Positions 53,884-62,035 of a stretch of 64,000 bases of DNA are shown piece after piece. Every line of letters begins with the position of its first letter. The first letter of the stretch is position 1. The stretch is taken from positions 1,332,001 through 1,396,000 of the forward strand of contig OY282434.1 in the NCBI GenBank assembly GCA_958296095.1. Direction: 5' to 3'. Under the pieces are notes generated by a model that was given only the letters and a program-made list of their open reading frames with translations, was not told the origin of the DNA and searched no databases. Source of the stretch: an uncultured Oligoflexales bacterium. GTDB taxonomy: Bacteria > Bdellovibrionota_B > Oligoflexia > Oligoflexales > JAPPIL01. The position numbers and the translations under genes are program-made.

Positions 53884-54897
53884 TTGCTACCCTCGTTTTT
53901 TTTCAATCGGGATGGTGCTGCTGTGCCGCTCGTGCTCGCGCCGCTGGCAGGGGTGTCGGATTTTCCTTTTCGTGCCCTGTGTGCCGAGCAAGGGGCGTGC
54001 TTAACCTACATCGAGATGTTGGCAGCACAGCCAATTATTCGCGGTGACCGCCGCACGCGGGACATGATGGCGGTCAAGCGGGAGAAGGGGGCGTTAGGGG
54101 TGCAGTTGACGGGGTGTGATGAGGGCGAGATTGCCGCCGCGGTGGCACGGCTCGATGCCTATGATTACGACACGATTGACATCAACATGGGTTGCCCTGT
54201 GCGCAAGGTGGTCGCTAATGGTTGTGGTAGCGCGCTGTTGCGTGATGTGACGGGTGTTTATCGCATCGTGTGCGCGGCGCGGCGGGCGACGCAAAAACCG
54301 CTGTCGCTGAAGATAAGGTTGGGTTGGGATCGTAGCGAGCTCAACTACGTGCAAGTTGGCATTGCGGCACAGGAGGCTGGCGCGGATTGGATTACCGTGC
54401 ATGGACGCACCCGCACGGAAAACTACAGCAAGCGTGTTGATCTTGCCGCGATCGCCGCCTTAAAGGCAGCACTGTGTATTCCCGTCATTGGCAACGGTGA
54501 TCTGTTCAGCAGTGCTGACTTCACCCACATGCAGGCACAGACACGGGTTGATGCGCTGATGATTTCACGCGGGGCACTTGGCAACCCTTGGATTTTTCGG
54601 ACTGGCGCGGCAAACCTCAGTCTCGACATGTGGTTACGAGGCATCGAGGCACATCTGCACCGCCAGCAGCAGGAGTACGGCAATACACTGCGGGCCGTTG
54701 TCTGTATGCGCAAGCACTTGCTGTGGTATCTCAAGGGTTGGCCACAGGCGCGAGAGTGGAAGCAGAAAGTTACGACGTTGGATAGGATCGGTCTTGCCTT
54801 CGATTTGGTGCGGGAGTATGCAGGTAGGTTGCAAACCGCAGGGGTCAGTTGGCGGCGCGGAGGTGCGCATGGCTATGATTTCAGCGGCAGGGCTTGA
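53884..54897 (+). CDS. tRNA-dihydrouridine synthase (Dus family)
   Basis: FMN enzyme that reduces uridines in the tRNA D-loop. 337 residues: LAPLAGVSDFPFRALCAEQGA (FMN contact), IDINMGCPVRKV with catalytic C104, LKIRLGWD, VHGRTRTENYSKRVD, IPVIGNGDLFS and MISRGALGNPWIF. The pattern suits the DusB-type branch, but the specificity (DusA, B or C) cannot be read safely. The likely start is TTG 53884; no strong Shine-Dalgarno sequence. The C-terminal helical domain is present. Confidence 0.92.
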   Translation: MLPSFFFNRDGAAVPLVLAPLAGVSDFPFRALCAEQGACLTYIEMLAAQPIIRGDRRTRDMMAVKREKGALGVQLTGCDEGEIAAAVARLDAYDYDTIDINMGCPVRKVVANGCGSALLRDVTGVYRIVCAARRATQKPLSLKIRLGWDRSELNYVQVGIAAQEAGADWITVHGRTRTENYSKRVDLAAIAALKAALCIPVIGNGDLFSSADFTHMQAQTRVDALMISRGALGNPWIFRTGAANLSLDMWLRGIEAHLHRQQQEYGNTLRAVVCMRKHLLWYLKGWPQAREWKQKVTTLDRIGLAFDLVREYAGRLQTAGVSWRRGGAHGYDFSGRA

Positions 54898-54972
54898 CGT
54901 TTTAGTGCTAGCCTCGCTACAATCTCGTGTCGGGCTAGTTGTTGTGTTCATTATTTTGTTGAGGAGTTCATC

Positions 54973-55950
54973 ATGTTAGAGAGTGTTTTCAGGAGACTTG
55001 CGTTGTTTGCGGCACTTGCCACGCTGGGGCTGTCGTTCGGTGCACAGGTCTCTGCCGATGCAGTCACCGCCAGCAAGATCAATTTACGGGATTACTTTCC
55101 CACTGCTTACAGCGGGATTAGCCTGCGCCATTACAACGAGGTGGTCGATGGGGCGGAAAACCCAACGCCTTTCATGCAGTTACGTGGCTCAATTGGAGCA
55201 GAGTGGTTCGATGGGAAGCTTGACACCTCGCTGACTTTGGGGTTGAGCAAAGTGTATGAAACGGAGGAGTTTCCCCAAAGCCGCACTATCAGTCAGCGCA
55301 ATCCAGAACTGCTTGCGGTTTACAGCCTCGTCGACAATGACATGCTGGCGCTTAAGCCACAGGTTGCCTTGATCTTACCTCTTTATGGCAGTTCGCAGCT
55401 GAAGCTTGAGCTGGGCACGGAGTTGTCCTCCGATCGTAGCCTGGAAGTGGCAGGTGGCAAGATGACTATCGGCGGCATAGCTGGCATCTATGCGATGCAG
55501 AGCATCGGGCGCAGCGAGACAACTGTCAATGTTGCTGATGAGACACGCCGCGATCGTGTTCGGGAGACCTACAGTTTGACGGCAAGTGAAGACGGCGACT
55601 TGGTTATCAAGGAAGACTACGCTAGTTATGATTCAACCTATGGTGTGTGGGCGAGCTACGAACCAGAGATTATCGACGGTCTAGCGCTCTCGGTCGGCAC
55701 TACCTACGGGATCAGCTACTCACCTGTGTGGGAAGCGGCGGACGAGGACGATGATGCCGTTATCCGACGTAGTGGTTATCGTTCTAGCGACAAAGTTGAG
55801 AATGCTTTCTCGATTTCTTACCAAATTACCGATGATTGGGCGATATCCAACTCGCTCTACTACTATCTCGATGGCTTCTACGAGAGCAAGACAGCCGCAG
55901 GCGAGACCAGATTGCTGAACCTCGCTAAGCTCAGCTATACGCTGTTCTAA
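54973..55950 (+). CDS. outer-membrane beta-barrel protein
   Basis: 325 residues. A signal peptide with cleavage near AQVSADA is followed by alternating amphipathic strands (LRGSIGAEWFDGKLDTSLTLGLSKVYE, GGIAGIYAMQSIG, GVWASYEPEIIDGLALSVGTTYGISYS, LAKLSYTLF). The C-terminal residue is Phe, the classical Bam recognition signal. About 12 strands are likely. GAGGAG lies 7 bases before the ATG, and a strong terminator follows, so it is monocistronic. Transport function unknown. Confidence 0.82.
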   Translation: MLESVFRRLALFAALATLGLSFGAQVSADAVTASKINLRDYFPTAYSGISLRHYNEVVDGAENPTPFMQLRGSIGAEWFDGKLDTSLTLGLSKVYETEEFPQSRTISQRNPELLAVYSLVDNDMLALKPQVALILPLYGSSQLKLELGTELSSDRSLEVAGGKMTIGGIAGIYAMQSIGRSETTVNVADETRRDRVRETYSLTASEDGDLVIKEDYASYDSTYGVWASYEPEIIDGLALSVGTTYGISYSPVWEAADEDDDAVIRRSGYRSSDKVENAFSISYQITDDWAISNSLYYYLDGFYESKTAAGETRLLNLAKLSYTLF

Positions 55951-55976
55951 ATTTCAACTAGGCGGTTAGCATGATT

Positions 55977-56020
55977 GGGGGCGGGAAGGCTGTGGTTTTC
56001 TCCCGTTCCCCTTTTTTTTG
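55977..56020 (+). terminator. intrinsic terminator of the outer-membrane protein gene
   Basis: GGGG-CGGGA and TCCCG-CCCC form an interrupted G+C-rich stem, followed directly by a run of eight T. Confidence 0.85.
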
Positions 56021-56124
56021 CTGCGGAGAATTTTTTTCGCCAAAATGCCGCAAGAAGCGGAGTTAGAGCTAAGTTGAAGTAGTGATCACGCCGATAAGGC
56101 TCTTGCACTTGGTGTCGGAGCAAT

Positions 56125-56769
56125 GTGGTGAAAGTTACCTTTCTTATCATCTGGTTAGCGGTATTGGCCGCCTGTGATGGTGAAGATGCGCGCGTGCAGA
56201 GTGCCGCGGGCGAGGGGCACGCACCGTCAGCACAGCCAGCTTTCATCTACGGTGCATGCGATGCATACGTGGCGATGGATCGGGACAAGAACATCGACCT
56301 CTCCTCTGGGGGTGAGTTTTATCGTCCTGCGGTGTTTAAGCTTGCTATCGAAGCTGGTGCGCCCACGGCAGTCGAGCTGCTGATCCTTGCCAGCCATGCG
56401 GAAGGCGGTGAGGATCTTCTCTATCCTCAAAACGAAGAGCTGTTGGGCGTAAAAATTGCACAGCAACCCGACATACTGCTCAAGGATGGCGAACGTATAA
56501 TCAATCGTTACCGCGGCAACAGTGCCGCACAGAGCATCGACATCGACTGGTATGCAGACGCAGATGAGCACGCCAGTGGCACAGCTGATGCTGAACGTGT
56601 GGTGAGAGTTGATTTTGCCAGCGATCCTTACGAGAACGACAAGGGCGTGCGGCAGTGGGGCAAGCACTATGTCTGTCATCGCAATGTTGGCATCGATGCG
56701 CTTGACCTGGGCAGCTACGACCGACACGTCAATGGAGGCACACCTGCGGCGGAGATTCAGGGTAGCTGA
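56125..56769 (+). CDS. lipoprotein of unknown function
   Basis: 214 residues with a signal peptide and lipobox VLAAC (C17). The mature domain has two cysteines (GACDAYVAMD and HYVCHRN) that could form a disulfide, and the acidic segment SIDIDWYADADEHASGTADAE. It starts at one of two adjacent GTG codons (56125 or 56128), with GGAG 5-8 bases upstream. Family unknown. Repeat island R9 begins about 20 bp after the stop. Confidence 0.72.
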   Translation: MVKVTFLIIWLAVLAACDGEDARVQSAAGEGHAPSAQPAFIYGACDAYVAMDRDKNIDLSSGGEFYRPAVFKLAIEAGAPTAVELLILASHAEGGEDLLYPQNEELLGVKIAQQPDILLKDGERIINRYRGNSAAQSIDIDWYADADEHASGTADAERVVRVDFASDPYENDKGVRQWGKHYVCHRNVGIDALDLGSYDRHVNGGTPAAEIQGS

Positions 56770-56790
56770 TTTATGCAGTAATTTTAGATA

Positions 56791-56825
56791 ACGCGAATAT
56801 CGGGTTTTTTTCAGGGGGTCACTAC
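56791..56825 (+). repeat. island edge motif at the left end of R9
   Basis: ACGCGAATATCGGGTTTT followed by TTTCAGGGGGTCACTAC, the inverse of the sequence at the right end of R4. Its first half also recurs as AACCCGATATTCGCGTTA at 57327-57344. Confidence 0.8.
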
Positions 56826-56902
56826 AGCAAGCAGCGAGTGGAGCTAGGCAATGTTTAGCACAGACCCCCGTTATCTTGGCACGGCACAGTGGAGCTAGCC
56901 AC

Positions 56903-57073
56903 CTTAGCTCGTACCTCCGTTATCTTGGCGAGGCGCAGCCCTACCGAGAAACCCGACCACAACAGGTATAGGCACATGCTTTATCTAAAAGCATAATCTG
57001 ACAGCAATATGGCAGTATTTATGGTCGGGTTTTCGTACGGCCTCGCCCCGCCCTTCATGGAGATCTCGGTGGG
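56903..57073 (-). repeat. element P, copy P24
   Basis: Read on the minus strand, the crossing helix is GGCGGGGCG/CGCCTCGCC (one G-U), the inner helix AAACCCGACC/GGTCGGGTTT and the hairpin ATGCTTT/AAAGCAT. Confidence 0.87.
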
Positions 57074-57182
57074 CAAGCCTCAGCTCAACAGCCGAGAGTT
57101 CTGAGAACAAGCAGAGGGGCTTGGGGTCAAGCCTGAACGAGATAGCAAGAGGTCTGTGCGCGAGCAGCGAGCTAGGAAGCGA

Positions 57183-57344
57183 GCGTTACAAAAAGTCGTG
57201 CGTAGCAAAACAGGAAGGCTTATCGTTATTTATTTCATTCCAAGTAATATCTGTGATTTTCAATGTATATTTTGGCAAAATAGGATTTTACGGCTAAAAT
57301 TCTTGTCTGGTTAGGTAGATATGCGAAACCCGATATTCGCGTTA
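57183..57344 (+). repeat. first copy of a 160-bp direct repeat
   Basis: It includes AAGTCGTGCGTAGCAAAACA, TTCCAAGTAATATCTGTGAT and ATTCTTGTCTGGTTAGGTAG. It differs from the second copy at only a few positions, the clearest being AAACCCGATATTC here against AAACATGACATTC there. Confidence 0.9.
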
Positions 57345-57514
57345 CTTAGCACAAGCCTCCGTTATCTTGGCACGGCGCAGACCTACCGAGAAACCCGACC
57401 TCAACAGGTATAGGCACATGCCTTGTGCAAGAGCATAATCTGACAGTAACATGGCAGTATTTATGGTCGGGTTTTCGCACGGTCTCACCGCGCCCTTCAT
57501 GGAGCTCTCGGTAA
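57345..57514 (-). repeat. element P, copy P25
   Basis: The crossing helix is GGCGCGGTG/CGCCGTGCC (two G-U pairs); the inner helix is of the CCCGACC/GGTCGGG type. Confidence 0.85.
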
Positions 57515-57560
57515 GCAAGATTGAACGTAACTGCCGAGAGGTGGGGGGGCAAGAGGCAAG

Positions 57561-57728
57561 TAGCACAAACCTCCGTTGTCTTGGCGAGTCGCAGCCCTAC
57601 CGAGAAACTCCCCACGAGTATGTATAAGCACATGCCTTATGCAAAAAAATAATCTGATTGCAGTATTGGCAATATCTGCGGTCGTTTTCGCACGGCCTCG
57701 CCCCGCCGTTCATAAAGCTCTCGGTAGG
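57561..57728 (-). repeat. element P, copy P26
   Basis: The crossing helix is GGCGGGGCG/CGACTCGCC (one mismatch, one G-U); the reduced inner helix is of the GAAAACGACCGC type. Confidence 0.82.
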
Positions 57729-57851
57729 CAAGCTTGAACGCGACAGCCAAGAGTTCCGAGAACATGCAGCGAGGGAGCGAGAAAGCGGCAAAGAGCCTCG
57801 AAGAGCGAGCGATACAAAAAGCAGCGTAGCGAGCGTAGCGAGCGAAGCGAG

Positions 57852-58013
57852 CGTTACAATAAAGTCGTGCGTAGCAAAACAGGAAGGTTTACCGTTATGT
57901 ATTTCATTCCAAGTAATATCTGTGATTTTCAATGTATATTTTGGCAAAATATGATTTTACGGCTAAAATTCTTGTCTGGTTAGGTAGATATGCGAAACAT
58001 GACATTCGCGTTA
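57852..58013 (+). repeat. second copy of the 160-bp direct repeat, abutting rpn
   Basis: It ends 5 bp before the rpn stop codon, so on the minus strand it forms the start of the rpn 3' flank. The other copy lies 669 bp further downstream of rpn. Confidence 0.9.
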
Positions 58014-58018
58014 TCTAG

Positions 58019-59005
58019 CTAATTTTTCAATTTTCTTTTCAAAGTTGCCAATTCTTTTTTCGAGATGCCAGTAACCTCACGGATCATCGTGTCGTTCAAC
58101 TTGCCCGACTTCAGCATATTTAGGATGAGGCTCTCCCGCCCGACAGAGATACCTTCTTCGCGCCCGACAGAGATGCCTTCCTCGCGCCCTGCGACAACCC
58201 CCTCAACCCGCCCGCGGGCGAAATTTTCTGCACCTATTCTTTCATAACCTAGTAATATATCTGGCATTAGTAACTCCTCTTCTGGTAATTCGGGCCAGCG
58301 TTCTCGCTCGATGCGATCGAAGGCCTGCCAACCAAGCTTCTTATCGGTATTTTCGTAATAATCAATGAGACTGTCAATGATATACCGATGTCTGGTGTCT
58401 TTAATTTCCCGACTTTTCTCGATAATTTTAGCGACATCGTCCTCGGTTGCTTGCCAGAAATTGACTAAACCGTAGAGAACGATGCCTGCGGGCACACCTC
58501 CCCGCCAGAGACGGGAGTGGGTAAATTTACTGGGGTAAAAAACCTTCAGCGTAAAATCAGGCAACCAGCTGAGCAGTTTTTGCATGGCGGGTGAAGAGGT
58601 GTTGTGTTTTCGCCAGGCCCACCGCAGATAACTCTCCTGTATAACGACGTTCGGATTAGCACAGCAGAGCAGGATCATCGGCACAACGACACACTTGGTG
58701 CGTTTGCAGAGCGCGGCATAATAACTCATGATCTGCACGATGGCATCGGGGTCGTCGTAGCTCTTGTGCTCCAAGATAGTGTAGAACATCACCTGCTCAC
58801 CGTCGAGCAAGGCGACCTTGATAATAAAATCGGCATATAGACTCTTGTTTCCTAGAACCGCGGCCGTATCGGTGACATCCAAGGTCTGCCAATCGAACAG
58901 GGAGCTGATCTTTGGTGGCAATAATACGTTCAGGACTTGCGCGGCTAATTCTTTATCCTTGAGGAGTTTGAAAACCTTATCGTGGAGCGAGGATTTTTTC
59001 GGCAT
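58019..59005 (-). CDS. Rpn-family recombination-promoting nuclease / PD-(D/E)XK transposase-like protein
   Basis: 328 residues matching the Rpn (YhgA-like, PF04754-type) family: LHDKVFKLLKDKELAAQVLNVLLPP, then the PD-(D/E)XK core D59 (SLYADFIIKV), E79 and K81 (YTILEHKSYDDP), and YYAALCKRT. Known Rpn proteins are DNA endonucleases that raise RecA-independent recombination or act in defence. Near the C-terminus are two exact EGISVGRE repeats and a short helical tail (LKSGKLNDTMIREVTGISKKELATLKRKL). Its 3' flank is duplicated inside island R9. Confidence 0.88.
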   Translation of the reverse strand: MPKKSSLHDKVFKLLKDKELAAQVLNVLLPPKISSLFDWQTLDVTDTAAVLGNKSLYADFIIKVALLDGEQVMFYTILEHKSYDDPDAIVQIMSYYAALCKRTKCVVVPMILLCCANPNVVIQESYLRWAWRKHNTSSPAMQKLLSWLPDFTLKVFYPSKFTHSRLWRGGVPAGIVLYGLVNFWQATEDDVAKIIEKSREIKDTRHRYIIDSLIDYYENTDKKLGWQAFDRIERERWPELPEEELLMPDILLGYERIGAENFARGRVEGVVAGREEGISVGREEGISVGRESLILNMLKSGKLNDTMIREVTGISKKELATLKRKLKN

Positions 59006-59113
59006 CGTCTTCTCCTGTCATGAATGTAACTCTAGTAAACATTGTATCATTACAACCCACAGCCGCGCGGAAAAAGAGGAACGCGGGTTATTGGTAGTAC
59101 TAGTAGCGTTTGC

Positions 59114-59815
59114 CTACAGCTTAACACGTGAGCTAATGCCTGTGACGGTGAGCGTTTCCGTGTGGATTTTGGGGCAATCTTGTCGCGGACACCAGCGCAC
59201 CCTGACCTTGATCAGCCCGTCCGCCGTAGGCAGCAGATAGCTGAAGTAGCGTTTCGCAGCACGCACGGCACTGAGCGTGCAGAATGCCCCCTCGCACTGC
59301 ACCTCACCGTAGTCAGCGCCGAAATCAGCCCGCATGTGCTGGCGTAGTTCTCGCTTGTGTGTCGTGCCTGCCAATAGCTCCAGTGTCGGCACAACTCCCT
59401 GCGAATCGACCCGCAGCAACAGTCGCCGACAGCTCCCTTCAATCTGTGCCATACTTACCGTGTTGTCTACACGTTTACGCAAGAAGCGATCACCCGAAAA
59501 CTGCAGGTCAGGGTTATTATTGCGGGCCTGCCTGAATTCAACCGTAATCAACTCTCCGTCATCGCCCGCCGCGAGATGCGTGATGTATCTGCCAAAACTC
59601 TCATTCCTGTCAATCACCTCGGCAATTTCCGCCGCACTGCGCCCCTGTGCACTCAAGTAACGACGGCAGCTGGGGTGACCGATATACACCGCGGCAATGC
59701 CTGCCGTGCGCGCCGCACCTTGCCGTGTCTGCAACCGTGATTCTTCCCACTGCTTACATGACAGGCAACTCGCTGCTAACAAAAACAAAAATAATTTTTT
59801 TTGCCTGACATACAT
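59114..59815 (-). CDS. lipoprotein of unknown function
   Basis: 233 residues from ATG 59815 (a GTG two codons earlier is possible). The signal peptide MYVRQKKLFLFLLAASCLSC offers LAASC or CLSC as lipobox. The mature domain has paired cysteines (HPSCRRYL with EGSCRRLLL; VQCEGAFC; RWCPRQDCPK), so a disulfide-rich periplasmic fold is likely. No family recognised. It is convergent with nothing and lies 108 bp from rpn. Confidence 0.72.
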   Translation of the reverse strand: MYVRQKKLFLFLLAASCLSCKQWEESRLQTRQGAARTAGIAAVYIGHPSCRRYLSAQGRSAAEIAEVIDRNESFGRYITHLAAGDDGELITVEFRQARNNNPDLQFSGDRFLRKRVDNTVSMAQIEGSCRRLLLRVDSQGVVPTLELLAGTTHKRELRQHMRADFGADYGEVQCEGAFCTLSAVRAAKRYFSYLLPTADGLIKVRVRWCPRQDCPKIHTETLTVTGISSRVKL

Positions 59816-59983
59816 AAGCACAACACCATACTAGCGTTGTATTTATCGACAGGTATGTTTTAAAAATTAACAAAGATATTTACCGCGGGGACGAACAGCA
59901 TCATGCCAGGCTGTATTAATTTTGCTGCAAAAATTTAGAAGGTGTAAGATGCTGAGCCTGCAAGCGAGCGGAGGCAAGCGGCG

Positions 59984-60727
59984 ATGGACACATCTTCTGA
60001 CGGTCGTGCAACTGGGAAGTTACGAGTTGCCGAGATGTTTTACTCACTGCAAGGCGAGGGGCGCAGCAGTGGCCGTCCTGCAGTTTTTCTACGTTTACAG
60101 CACTGTAACCTGCTGTGTGGCAGAGACGGGGCCAGTTGGCAGTGCGATACGCTGGAGGTGTGGCGGCAAGGGCAAGCGTTGACTTTTGCGGAAATTGTTG
60201 CGCGCGGGCGAGCGGCGGGCTGGCTGTCATATCTCGCGGCTGAGGCCTGCCTGGTGGTGACGGGCGGCGAGCCACTGTTGCAGCAGCAGGCTTTGCGCGG
60301 CTTTCTACGTTATCTTGCAGATCAAGGCCTGCGTCCTGTGGTTGAAATTGAGACCAATGCCACGCTCGTCCCAACTCCTGAGCTCGATGCCTATGTTGCC
60401 CAATACAACTGTAGCCCGAAAGGAGCAAACAGTGGCAACTCCTATCGGCAACGCCACAACGCGGCGGCCTTGCAAGCCTTGGTGCGCAATAGCAAAGCTG
60501 GCTTTAAGTTCGTCGTCAGCACACGTGCGGAGGTGGAACAAATCAAAGCGGAATATATTGACCCTTACGGCATTGCCAGCTCACGGGTATGGCTGATGCC
60601 TGCGGCGGCAACGCGGGCCGCGCTTCAGGCCAGCGAGCAGCAGGTGTTCGCTCTCTGCCAAGAATATCGCTACAACTACAGCACCCGTCTACAGATACAG
60701 GTGTGGGATCAGGCGACAGGAATCTAG
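59984..60727 (+). CDS. queE: 7-carboxy-7-deazaguanine synthase QueE
   Basis: Radical-SAM enzyme of queuosine synthesis converting 6-carboxytetrahydropterin to CDG. 247 residues: VAEMFYSLQGEGRSSGRPAVFLRLQHCNLLC, TGGEPLLQQ, VVEIETNATLVP, QYNCSPKGANSGN and VWLMPAA. The cluster cysteines are C41, C45 and C54, a C-x3-C-x8-C spacing instead of the common C-x3-C-x2-C; the CDT end is kept. GGAGG lies 10 bases before the ATG. No queC, queD or queF is nearby. Confidence 0.92.
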   Translation: MDTSSDGRATGKLRVAEMFYSLQGEGRSSGRPAVFLRLQHCNLLCGRDGASWQCDTLEVWRQGQALTFAEIVARGRAAGWLSYLAAEACLVVTGGEPLLQQQALRGFLRYLADQGLRPVVEIETNATLVPTPELDAYVAQYNCSPKGANSGNSYRQRHNAAALQALVRNSKAGFKFVVSTRAEVEQIKAEYIDPYGIASSRVWLMPAAATRAALQASEQQVFALCQEYRYNYSTRLQIQVWDQATGI

Positions 60728-60745
60728 GTAGTGCGAGGCCTGCAA

Positions 60746-62035
60746 CTAGCGCGCTACTGCTAAACTACCGCGTCGCCAGCAACCACGATCCTGTGCGTCT
60801 ATTTTGCCGTCGTGATCATTATCAAGACCATCAAAGCAAGAGTTGATCGAAGTCAGCCCTTCGGCAAAAATCTTGCTCCGTTGGCTTTTGTTGCTCAGCG
60901 AGCTCCACAGCTTGTTGAAGTAGGAGCTCAGCTCTTGAGCAAGCTGGTGATTGTTCTCGATGATCGCAAGGTTCTCGTCGTTGCGGGTATTGCCTGACTT
61001 CGACCAGTTCATCGAGCCGATGATGACACGACTATGTGCTTGTTTGCCGTCGATGAGCGCAGTCTTCATGTGCATCTTGCCACCCCAGTTTTCAACCTTG
61101 ACACTTATCCCACAACGGCGCAAATCCCAGTAGGGCGAAGATGGGTGCGAGTTGGCGACGGCATCGACGATAATTCTGACCTTCACCTCCCGTGCCACCG
61201 CGGCACACAGCGATTGCACGATCGTGCGCTCCGTCAGGTAGAACATACCGATGTCGATCGTCTGCTTGGCGGCAGTCAGTGCAGGTATAATAGCATTGTC
61301 AACGACATTGTCTTGCGGTGAAAACCAGACGGAGACTTGTGTGCCATCGGGAAAAATCACCGTCCGCGGCCCTGCCTGCCGTACTTTCGCGGTGCTAAAA
61401 CGATGTGCGTCAAACATCTGGTGAAATTCGTGGCTAAATAATGCTGCCACCTGCGGAGAATCAATCCGCATCGCAACGTTGGCATTATACTCCGCTCCGA
61501 CCCCTGTGTGTGAGAGGTTGGCAGTGCCAAACCAAACCCGCTCACGATCGACAACTGCATACTTGTGATGCATGATGCTCGGTCGGGGATAATGTCCCGA
61601 GTGGTTGAGATCGATCATGATGTTTGCCACACCCAAGTAGCGTGGCAGTTCGGCTGTGCCTGAATAAGTAAAATTCTCTGGTAGCCAATCACCCACCGCA
61701 CCGCGTTTTTGATCAACGACGGCCTGCACCTGTATGTTACGCTGCTGCAACCTGGTGATCGCCTGCAAAACCCACGGTTGTCGTGAAACTCCGTAGAAAG
61801 CTAGCGCGACTCGCTCCCGCGCCCCCAGCAAGAACTGTTCCAGCTCACTGCCCATAGCTTGTTTTTTCGTCCCTACCCTGCCGTACTCCTTACCTGTAAC
61901 CCAAGGAAAAATATCCGAGACATGCAGACGGTAAGAAAACGGCTCATGACTGAAGAGCACGCTGCCAGATTTGGACATCAAAGGAAAAGAGAACAATACC
62001 AGTGGTAAGATAAAGCACCACAGCCCTGCTCGCAT
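60746..62035 (-). CDS. secreted phospholipase D/nuclease-like protein with calcium-loop tail
   Basis: 429 residues from ATG 62035 (GAGGG 7 bases upstream; the ORF opens at 62089). A signal peptide (MRAGLWCFILPLVLFSFPLMS) is followed by two HKD half-sites: H156-x-K158-x4-D163 (MHHKYAVVDRERVWFGTANLS) and H322-x-K324-x4-D329 (MHMKTALIDG, GSMNWS), as in Nuc/PLD endonucleases and phosphodiesterases. The C-terminus has CFDGLDNDHDGKIDAQDRGC, a MopE-type Ca2+-binding motif. It would act outside the cytoplasm on DNA or phospholipid; which one is not readable. Confidence 0.88.
   Translation of the reverse strand: MRAGLWCFILPLVLFSFPLMSKSGSVLFSHEPFSYRLHVSDIFPWVTGKEYGRVGTKKQAMGSELEQFLLGARERVALAFYGVSRQPWVLQAITRLQQRNIQVQAVVDQKRGAVGDWLPENFTYSGTAELPRYLGVANIMIDLNHSGHYPRPSIMHHKYAVVDRERVWFGTANLSHTGVGAEYNANVAMRIDSPQVAALFSHEFHQMFDAHRFSTAKVRQAGPRTVIFPDGTQVSVWFSPQDNVVDNAIIPALTAAKQTIDIGMFYLTERTIVQSLCAAVAREVKVRIIVDAVANSHPSSPYWDLRRCGISVKVENWGGKMHMKTALIDGKQAHSRVIIGSMNWSKSGNTRNDENLAIIENNHQLAQELSSYFNKLWSSLSNKSQRSKIFAEGLTSINSCFDGLDNDHDGKIDAQDRGCWRRGSLAVAR

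Larger units (their letters stand above)
56770..58018 (-). repeat. repeat island R9 (minus orientation)
   Basis: About 1.25 kb between a plus-strand lipoprotein gene and the rpn gene. From the left: edge motif (56791-56825), a partial element P tail, copies P24, P25 and P26 on the minus strand, module C and H units, and two direct copies of a unique segment of about 160 bp (57183-57344 and 57852-58013), the second ending 5 bp before the rpn stop codon. No gene supported. Confidence 0.9.

Noticed and set aside
14070..57728. The dispersed repeats as CRISPR arrays
   Set aside because: Units are about 170 bp, unevenly spaced, on both strands and themselves mosaic; no regular 28-37 bp repeat with unique spacers is seen.
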